Shown here piece after piece: positions 30,981 to 36,074 of a stretch of 36,074 nt of DNA; position 1 is the stretch's first letter; every line of letters starts with the position of its first letter. Both the position numbers and the translations under genes were made by a program. Under the pieces are notes generated by a model. That model saw only the letters and a program-made list of their open reading frames with translations, was not told the DNA's origin and ran no database searches. Source of the DNA: an uncultured Clostridia bacterium (GTDB taxonomy: Bacteria > Bacillota > Clostridia > Oscillospirales > Oscillospiraceae); assembly GCA_946628965.1 (NCBI GenBank), contig CAMOXI010000015.1, positions 1 through 36,074 on the forward strand. Reading direction: 5' to 3'.

Positions 30981-31733
30981 TTACTCCGTAATGGCCCAGA
31001 CCCGCGCGGGCAGGCCCACGGCGTCCTCGATCTTTGGCCAGGCTGCCACCAACACCGCGCCGGCGGGTGCCACCAGATCCAGGTTGCACAGCACCTCGAT
31101 CTGGATCTTGCCCTGCTCCAGCACATAGCGCTCACAGGCCAGATCCCCGGCCTTTGCCGCCTCGGCGGAGGCGTCGGTGTCCAGGGTCTCGTGGCCGTTG
31201 GCCGCGGCATTGCGCACTTCGTAGATGTACTTCAGCGCCTCCAGCGACCAGCCGGGGAAGTTCTCGCTGCCGTCCTGGGCGATGCCGGAGAGGGCGTTCA
31301 TATCGGGCCAGTGCTTCGACCAGTCGGTGCGCAGGGCGACGAAGGCGCCGTCGGGGATGGGGCCGTACTTGGCCTCATAGTCCATGATATCCTGCGCCGT
31401 GACGGCGTAGTGCACGTCCTTGGCCACCTTGTCGGTGATGTCCACCACGCAGAGGGGGAAGACCGCGTCCTTCACGCCGTAGCGCTCGGAGCGGACGCCG
31501 TCCTTCACGAAGTGGCCCGGGAAGTCCACGTGAGTGCCGAACTGGCCGGGGAAGCGGAAGCTCTGGATTACGCACTCCAGCATGGGGTTGCCCCAGTCGT
31601 AGACCACTTTGCCCAGCTCCACGGTGCCTTCGGGGATACCGCTCCAGTAAGGGCTTTCGTTATTGAGCCAGTGCGAGAGCTCCACCCATCTGAGTTTCTT
31701 CACGCTCTCCAGCGCGTCCCACAGTTTGTACAT
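30981..31733 (-). CDS. Cyclase-family (kynurenine formamidase-like) metal hydrolase
   Basis: The 250-residue protein belongs to the cyclase family PF04199, which includes KynB arylformamidase and isatin hydrolase. The metal-site motif GTHVDFPGH (66-74) gives His68, Asp70 and His74. The N-terminal WVELSHWLNNESPYW segment also fits. The substrate cannot be deduced. No tryptophan-degradation genes are adjacent. The start is the ATG at 31731-31733, with GGGAGG 8 nt upstream; a longer open frame begins beyond it. A sigma-A promoter lies at 31770-31798. Confidence 0.9.
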   Translation of the reverse strand: MYKLWDALESVKKLRWVELSHWLNNESPYWSGIPEGTVELGKVVYDWGNPMLECVIQSFRFPGQFGTHVDFPGHFVKDGVRSERYGVKDAVFPLCVVDITDKVAKDVHYAVTAQDIMDYEAKYGPIPDGAFVALRTDWSKHWPDMNALSGIAQDGSENFPGWSLEALKYIYEVRNAAANGHETLDTDASAEAAKAGDLACERYVLEQGKIQIEVLCNLDLVAPAGAVLVAAWPKIEDAVGLPARVWAITE

Positions 31734-31769
31734 CGTATAGACCTCCCTTAACAAAATGATATTATTCGT

Positions 31770-31798
31770 ATTGTAGCCGCCCCGGCCCGTCTTGGCAA
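31770..31798 (-). promoter_or_regulatory. Sigma-A promoter of the cyclase gene
   Basis: On the minus strand, TTGCCA (31793-31798) and TACAAT (31770-31775) are spaced by 17 nt. The start codon is about 37 nt downstream. Confidence 0.75.
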
Positions 31799-31814
31799 GG
31801 GTTTTTTCCGGCGA

Positions 31815-32297
31815 TCAGGGCTTTTTCAGCGGCAGCGGTTTTCCGTCCAGCACCGCCTCGGCGAGGGTATCGCCCACATAGCGCAGCTTCAGCGAGAAAA
31901 AGGGCGCGTTTTCGTACAGCAGGCGCAGGAAGATCCTGTCCCCTTCCCAGATGGGCTTGGAGAGCAGCTCCTGCTTGTCGATCCACTCCAGCTGCCCCTC
32001 GTCACAGTCGGTGCGCACTTCGCCGCAGAAGTCCTCCGAGACGAAGAGATGCATATACTCGGTGCCCCACTCGTCGGAGACGAAGGTCACGATCCCGCGA
32101 AACTGCCAGGAGCGGAGCGTTAAACCCGTCTCCTCCCGCACTTCGCGCAGCAGGCAGTCCTCCGGGCTTTCGCCCTCCTCAAACTTGCCGCCGATGCCGA
32201 TCCATTTGTCCTTGTTTTCGTCCACGGTTTTCTTGACCCTGTGCATCATCAGGTACTTGCCGTCCCGCTCGATATGGCAGAGCGTGGTATTGCGCAT
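31815..32297 (-). CDS. NUDIX hydrolase (8-oxo-dGTP diphosphatase-like)
   Basis: The 160-residue protein carries a perfect Nudix box at residues 37-59: G37-x5-E43-x7-R51-E52-V-R-E55-E56-T-G58-L. Its opening (TLCHIERDGKYLMMHR) and length suit MutT/8-oxo-dGTP diphosphatase-type members, which clean the nucleotide pool. The precise substrate is inference. I chose the ATG at 32295-32297, 8 nt after GAGG; a GTG nine nt earlier is also in frame but would overlap the SD. A hairpin-array element begins 27 nt upstream, and a weak -35 (TTGTTC) lies inside its first hairpin. Confidence 0.92.
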   Translation of the reverse strand: MRNTTLCHIERDGKYLMMHRVKKTVDENKDKWIGIGGKFEEGESPEDCLLREVREETGLTLRSWQFRGIVTFVSDEWGTEYMHLFVSEDFCGEVRTDCDEGQLEWIDKQELLSKPIWEGDRIFLRLLYENAPFFSLKLRYVGDTLAEAVLDGKPLPLKKP

Positions 32298-32323
32298 GGC
32301 GATCACCTCGCAGTCATCTTAGC

Positions 32324-32529
32324 ATAATAATCATCAGATGGCGAGAACAATCGTAAAAAACGATTGTTCTCGCTGCCAAACGACAAGTTTGGCAGCGAGT
32401 GATTCGATGAATCATTCGCCCGATGCTCATTGCAATGCGTGTAGGGCAAAACAGCCTGACTGTTTTGCTGCGCCGCAAAGCGGCGCGGTGAAAAGCTTTT
32501 GGGCTTTTCGCCATCATATAATCATTATA
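32324..32529. repeat. Array of seven abutting hairpins closed by an outer inverted repeat
   Basis: Outer arms 32324-32343 and 32510-32529 match at 16 of 20 positions as reverse complements. Between them hairpins follow almost without linkers: 32341-32373 (13 bp), 32374-32394 (8 bp, extendable to 11), 32395-32419 (11 bp with one G-U), 32418-32447 (weaker), 32446-32468 (9 bp), 32470-32486 (7 bp), 32487-32512 (10 bp with one G-U). No ORF fits. It could be a MITE-like element or a multi-branched RNA. Confidence 0.85.
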
Positions 32530-32554
32530 AAACGGGAAAAATGAACAGGGTGGA

Positions 32555-32583
32555 TTGTTTTACGGGAAAAAGAGTGGTATACT
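32555..32583 (+). promoter_or_regulatory. Sigma-A promoter of the secreted hydrolase
   Basis: TTGTTT (32555-32560) and TATACT (32578-32583) are spaced by 17 nt. The start codon is 40 nt downstream. Confidence 0.7.
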
Positions 32584-32622
32584 GTGATATACTGTCGATA
32601 GTTGCGACGAGGAGAAAAAGAT

Positions 32623-33582
32623 ATGAAACGCTGCATCGCCCTGTTTTTGATGATCACCCTGCTGCTCGCGCTGCCTGTCATGGCCGCCGCTGAGGGTACG
32701 CATTCCGAGGACTTCACCGTGGACACCAAGATCCTGGACGTGATCGACCATCCGGCTTTCACGGGCTTTGGCCGCCTCCTGTTCCCCACGGCCTTTGAGA
32801 TCCCCGCGCGCCTTCCGATTGAGGAGCTCTATTATCTGCTGCCGGCCTACCACACCATCAACCCCGAGAACGCGTGTGAGGTGCTCAACTACCTGAAGAA
32901 CCAGGCAGAGGACGGCAATCAGATCTTCTACGATATCTACACCGACGAGGAAAAGGCGGCCGACCCCGCCAAGGCGGACACCGGCCTGTTCTTCTTCCGG
33001 GGCAATCCCGGCGGGAAGTTCGCGGTGCTGTCCTCCGGCATGGCCTTCCGCTATGTCGGCTCCATCCACGACAGCTTCCCCCAGGCGCTGGAGCTGGCAA
33101 AGCGCGGCTACAACGCCTTTGCGCTGGTCTTCCGCCCCGGCAAGATCACCGGCTCCGAGGATTTGGCCCGCGCCATCGACTTCATCTTTGACCACGCGTC
33201 CGAGCTGGGCGTGGACACCACGGATTACTCCATCTGGGGCGGCTCCAGCGGAGCCCACTTCGCGGTCTGGTACTGCGAGCAGGGCGCCGGCGCCTTCGGC
33301 GGCCAGGACCACGGCAAGCCCGCCATCGTGGTGACCCAGTACACCGCCTCCTACGAGGTCAGCCCCAACGACGTGCCAACCTACGCCAACCTGGGCGACC
33401 GGGATCTCTACTGCCAGGCCAATGAGAAGGCCCGCATCCGGGATCTGCAGGGCATGGGCATCGACGCGGAGCTGGACTTCTTTGAGGGCTGCTGGCACGG
33501 CTTCGGCCTGGGCATCGGCACGGCGGCCGAGGGCTGGGTCGACCACGCGGTGGACTTCTGGCAGCGGCATATGACGACGTGA
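32623..33582 (+). CDS. Secreted alpha/beta hydrolase (esterase-like)
   Basis: The 319-residue protein has a clear signal peptide (Lys/Arg start, hydrophobic 5-20, likely cut after AAA at about 23). An alpha/beta hydrolase fold follows. The nucleophile elbow is G206-G-S208-S-G210 and a candidate catalytic His is H292 in CWHGFG. Substrate specificity cannot be read; it may be a carbohydrate or lipid esterase. The ATG at 32623 has GAGGAG upstream. Its own promoter and a strong terminator make it monocistronic. Confidence 0.88.
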   Translation: MKRCIALFLMITLLLALPVMAAAEGTHSEDFTVDTKILDVIDHPAFTGFGRLLFPTAFEIPARLPIEELYYLLPAYHTINPENACEVLNYLKNQAEDGNQIFYDIYTDEEKAADPAKADTGLFFFRGNPGGKFAVLSSGMAFRYVGSIHDSFPQALELAKRGYNAFALVFRPGKITGSEDLARAIDFIFDHASELGVDTTDYSIWGGSSGAHFAVWYCEQGAGAFGGQDHGKPAIVVTQYTASYEVSPNDVPTYANLGDRDLYCQANEKARIRDLQGMGIDAELDFFEGCWHGFGLGIGTAAEGWVDHAVDFWQRHMTT

Positions 33583-33595
33583 TGTTATATGGAGG

Positions 33596-33642
33596 AAAAC
33601 GCGTGAAGCCTGCATCGTGCAGCGCTTCACGCGTTTTTTATA
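33596..33642 (+). terminator. Terminator of the hydrolase gene
   Basis: A 14-bp stem (33596-33609 with 33624-33637) with an inner CTGCA/TGCAG stem is followed by TTTTTTAT. Confidence 0.92.
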
Positions 33643-33668
33643 TTTGTCACGCGCGGAGGAAAAACTCT

Positions 33669-33698
33669 GTATAAACTTTCCCAGCTCCGTAAATAATA
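33669..33698 (+). promoter_or_regulatory. Sigma-F-type forespore promoter
   Basis: GTATA (33669-33673) and GTAAATAATA (33689-33698) are spaced by 15 nt. This fits the forespore sigma-F consensus (GyATA, then GGnnAnAnTw) at almost every position, and lies 35 nt before the ATG of a SpoIIQ-like gene, as expected for that gene. Confidence 0.65.
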
Positions 33699-33732
33699 GG
33701 CTCGTAATCCTTTTCTTTACGGAGGTACGGAC

Positions 33733-34467
33733 ATGAACAGCAAGAGCTCTGGCGGAAAGCTGGAGGCATTTTTCACAGGCAAGGGCTTCTACATCGTCCT
33801 GCTCCTGTGCGCGGCGATCATCGGCGGCTCGGCCTGGATGATGGCGGCGGGCGAGCGGGAAATGGCGGAAGAGATCAGCGTGATGAACCGGGAGAGCCTG
33901 GAAAAGCAGGCGGTGGAGACCGTGATCCTGCCGCCGGCGCAGGAGGACATTCAGCCCGCCATGGCGCCGGAGACCCAGGTCACCCGCCCGGAGGATGAGG
34001 CGCCTGCGAAACCGGAGGAGAGCACGGAGACCTTTCATGAGACCGAGGCTGCCCCGGCGCCGGCCTATGTCTGGCCGGTCAGCGGGCAGGTGGAGCGCTG
34101 GCACAACAGCAGCATCCTGACCTATGACGCCACCATGCGCGACTGGCGCACCCATGAGGGCATCGACATCATGGCCCCGCTCGGCGAGACAGTCACCGCA
34201 GCCCACGCGGGAAGCGTGGAGAGCATTGTGCAGGACGACCTCTACGGCACCGTGCTCACCGTGTCCCACGGGGACGGCGGGCGCACGGTCTATGCCAATC
34301 TGGCGGAGGTTCCGGCGGTAAGCGTCGGCGACTGGGTGGAGCCCGGCGACGTGATCGGTGCCGTGGGCACCACGGCCATCGGCGAGAGCGGCCAGGGCAC
34401 GCACCTGCACTTCGCCGTCACCGTGGACGGCGTGAACGTAAACCCGCTGGACTATCTGCCCGGCTGA
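33733..34467 (+). CDS. spoIIQ: SpoIIQ-like M23/LytM-domain protein
   Basis: SpoIIQ is a forespore membrane protein that pairs with SpoIIIAH across the engulfing membranes. This 244-residue protein has one transmembrane helix (about 19-37), an acidic, Pro-rich linker (about 65-110) and a C-terminal LytM/M23 domain (about 112-244). Both metal motifs are intact: H141-E-G-I-D145 and H224-L-H226. B. subtilis SpoIIQ lacks catalytic residues, whereas clostridial proteins commonly keep them, so this one may cleave peptidoglycan. GGAGG lies 7 nt before the ATG. The sigma-F-type promoter supports the name. A different M23 envelope peptidase is the alternative. Confidence 0.8.
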   Translation: MNSKSSGGKLEAFFTGKGFYIVLLLCAAIIGGSAWMMAAGEREMAEEISVMNRESLEKQAVETVILPPAQEDIQPAMAPETQVTRPEDEAPAKPEESTETFHETEAAPAPAYVWPVSGQVERWHNSSILTYDATMRDWRTHEGIDIMAPLGETVTAAHAGSVESIVQDDLYGTVLTVSHGDGGRTVYANLAEVPAVSVGDWVEPGDVIGAVGTTAIGESGQGTHLHFAVTVDGVNVNPLDYLPG

Positions 34468-34528
34468 TCACACCCCTGGCAGCAGATGAAAAAGGCCGGC
34501 CGCTCCTGTTGCGCTGCCGACAAAGAAA

Positions 34529-34582
34529 CCCCGCAGGAGGCGCTTTCCTTACAAAGCGCCTCCTGCGGGGATCACTGCTTTT
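34529..34582. terminator. Bidirectional terminator
   Basis: A perfect 18-bp GC-rich stem (34529-34546 with 34553-34570) with loop CCTTAC lies between convergent genes. On the minus strand the stem is followed by TTTCTTTG, and on the plus strand by ATCACTGCTTTT. Confidence 0.9.
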
Positions 34583-34598
34583 CGCCATCCTGTCATCA

Positions 34599-35828
34599 TT
34601 ATGCCATAAAGGCTTCGATCGCATCCGGATCCTTGATGATATCCCTGGACAGGACTTCGCAGCCATTCTCGGTGATCAGGAGATCATCCTCAATACGGAT
34701 GCCGATGGCCTCCTCATCGATATACAGTCCCGGCTCGTCGCTGATGACCCAGCCGGGCTGAAGCACGTCGCCCGCCAGAGAGATGTCGTGCACGTCGATC
34801 CCCATGGGGTGGCTCACGCTGTGCATATAGTACTTATTCACCTCAGAGACATCCCGGATCATGCCCATGGAAACCAGCCCCTCCCCCAGGACCTGACGCG
34901 CGATTTCGTTCAGGTCCTTTGTGGTGAGGCCCGGCCGTGCGGCCGCAGCGACCGCCTGATTCGCCTTGAGGACCAGCTCGTAGAGCTCACGCTGTCTCGG
35001 GCTGAACTTTCCGTTCGCGGGATAGGTCCTGGTGATGTCGCTGCTGTAGTTTTCATACTCTGCGCCAAGATCCAGCAGGATCAGCGAGCCATCCTGCACC
35101 TCGCAGTGGTTCGTTTCGTAGTGCATCATACAGCCGTTGCTGCCGGAGCCGGCAATGGTGGGGAATGCCTGGCGCTTTGCGCCCAGCCGTCTGCAGGTAT
35201 ATTCAAAGTCCGCCTGCACCTGGTATTCCATCATGCCCGGCTTCAGGTTCTTCATCACATATTCCAGGCCCTGACGGGTAATCTCCAGCGCCCTGCGGAT
35301 GCGCTCCACTTCTTCGGCGTCCTTCCGCTCCCGGAGCGGCGCGCAGGCCGTACGCAGATCCTTCAGGATCACGTGCGGATAGGCCTGTGCGAAGCGTTCC
35401 GCCATCACCAGGTTATAGTCCGGCAGATCGTTCATCCGGCAGCGGTACAGGTCAAAGTACGCCTGCTCCACACGAAGCCGCCCCATAAAGCTGCTGATCG
35501 CGCTTTCCAGGCTGTCCATATAGCGCACATCCTCGATCCCGGAGACCTGCCGGACTTCCTCTTTGGTGGGCATTTTTCCGGTCCACCGCTCAGACAGGGG
35601 ATCCGGCTCCTCGATGAAAAGGATCTCCCTGACGGCTTCCGCAGACTTGTAGGCCAGAAACGCCGTGTTTTCCCGCTCCAGCCCCGTCAGATAGAAGCAC
35701 TGGCTGTTGACCGCGAACTCGTGATATGCATCCTCGTTGCTATGGAGGGGGATACCGGCATAGGCGATCACCAGGGTATTCTCCGCCAGCGTCTGATACA
35801 GTCTGTCTCTATGTTCTGCAAACGACAT
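34599..35828 (-). CDS. pepP: Xaa-Pro aminopeptidase (M24B family)
   Basis: PepP removes an N-terminal residue before proline using a two-metal centre in the cytosol. The 409-residue protein has an N-terminal creatinase-like domain (1-170) and a pita-bread domain. The metal ligands are visible: LDLGAEYENYSSDITRTY (two Asp), HSVSHPMGIDVHD (His), and SDEPGLYIDEEAIGIRIED (two Glu). The ATG at 35826-35828 has AAAGGA upstream. The gene looks slightly less GC-rich than its neighbours, by eye only. It probably has its own promoter at 35915-35943. Confidence 0.94.
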   Translation of the reverse strand: MSFAEHRDRLYQTLAENTLVIAYAGIPLHSNEDAYHEFAVNSQCFYLTGLERENTAFLAYKSAEAVREILFIEEPDPLSERWTGKMPTKEEVRQVSGIEDVRYMDSLESAISSFMGRLRVEQAYFDLYRCRMNDLPDYNLVMAERFAQAYPHVILKDLRTACAPLRERKDAEEVERIRRALEITRQGLEYVMKNLKPGMMEYQVQADFEYTCRRLGAKRQAFPTIAGSGSNGCMMHYETNHCEVQDGSLILLDLGAEYENYSSDITRTYPANGKFSPRQRELYELVLKANQAVAAAARPGLTTKDLNEIARQVLGEGLVSMGMIRDVSEVNKYYMHSVSHPMGIDVHDISLAGDVLQPGWVISDEPGLYIDEEAIGIRIEDDLLITENGCEVLSRDIIKDPDAIEAFMA

Positions 35829-35914
35829 GATGTTCTCATCCTTTCTCTGCTGCTGCGAGGCTTCCGCCGGTTCACACACCGTGACCCCTCGCAGATACGC
35901 AATTATGATGTTTC

Positions 35915-35943
35915 ATATTACTACATCCCATGCGCTTTTTCAA
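35915..35943 (-). promoter_or_regulatory. Possible promoter of pepP
   Basis: On the minus strand, TTGAAA (35938-35943) and TAATAT (35915-35920) are spaced by 17 nt. The start codon is about 90 nt downstream. Matches are moderate. Confidence 0.45.
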
Positions 35944-35959
35944 TTCGATTTCGGAAACG

Positions 35960-35994
35960 GGAAGGAGGCATTTCGTAAGGAAATGCCTCCTTCC
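35960..35994. terminator. Hairpin terminator
   Basis: A perfect 15-bp stem (35960-35974 with 35980-35994) with loop GTAAG lies downstream of the partial leftward gene that ends at 36018, and is likely its terminator. The T tail is weak on that strand. Confidence 0.7.
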
Positions 35995-36017
35995 GCCGCC
36001 CTTTTTCGCTTCCGTTT

Positions 36018-36074
36018 TTACTCGATGCCCAGCACCTTGTAATCCTGGGCCTCGACGGCGGCCTTCATGGTCTC
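36018..36074 (-). CDS. C-terminal end of an unknown gene
   Basis: Only the last 18 codons and the TAA stop (36018-36020) are in the window, reading ETMKAAVEAQDYKVLGIE. Codon use fits a real gene, and a terminator hairpin follows. The product cannot be named from this fragment. Confidence 0.7.
   Translation of the reverse strand, partial: ETMKAAVEAQDYKVLGIE

Noticed and set aside
32341-32512. CRISPR array or attC-like cassette array
   Set aside because: The hairpins have different sequences, there are no equal direct repeats or spacers, and no cas or integrase genes lie nearby.

Overview
The window looks like a chromosomal segment from a GC-rich, spore-forming gut Clostridia, most likely Oscillospiraceae/Ruminococcaceae. 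The evidence is Firmicute-style Shine-Dalgarno (SD) sequences, the gene order gdpP-rplI-dnaB and tilS-hpt-ftsH, a SpoIIQ-like protein behind a sigma-F-type promoter, and many hairpin-rich intergenic repeats. The taxonomic call is inference; I could not run any search.

Layout. 1-1519: end of a repeat, a terminator, a YfcE-like phosphodiesterase (-), and a three-gene cluster of small proteins (+) behind a possible sigma-E promoter. 1513-5690: tagO-like and trpS (-), then gltX (+), with a long repeat between trpS and gltX. 5708-13672: the aspartate-to-threonine/isoleucine block. hom, lysC and asd run leftward; an ACT-domain regulator, thrC, ilvA and ridA run rightward from a divergent promoter region. 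thrB is not in this window. 13740-16482: a membrane-anchored phosphodiester glycosidase coupled to a divergent Lgt-family membrane protein (-). 16496-25031: a palindrome-rich element, then the leftward housekeeping run gdpP, rplI, dnaB, tilS, hpt, ftsH. 25101-27942: a sugar nucleotidyltransferase (+), and mgtE (-) with a short upstream ORF in its leader. 27997-30447: an 816-residue adenosine-deaminase-like protein with a C-terminal SLOG-like Rossmann domain, the most unusual protein here. 30981-32297: a cyclase/formamidase-like protein and a NUDIX hydrolase (-). 32324-32529: seven back-to-back hairpins closed by an outer inverted repeat. 32623-36074: a secreted alpha/beta hydrolase (+), the SpoIIQ-like M23 protein (+), a Xaa-Pro peptidase (-) and the last 18 codons of an unknown gene (-).

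The main theme beyond ordinary genes is non-coding structure. Repeats fill whole intercistronic gaps (hom/lysC, lysC/asd, gdpP/rplI) from just past one stop codon to just before the next SD. Two other loci (1-50 and 16526-16575) share a hairpin whose stem differs by two compensatory base-pair changes. Two elements (16496-16717 and 32324-32529) are strings of hairpins enclosed by inverted repeats. The best candidates for something undescribed are these hairpin strings, the deaminase-SLOG fusion, the mgtE leader ORF and the small-gene cluster at 640-1471.
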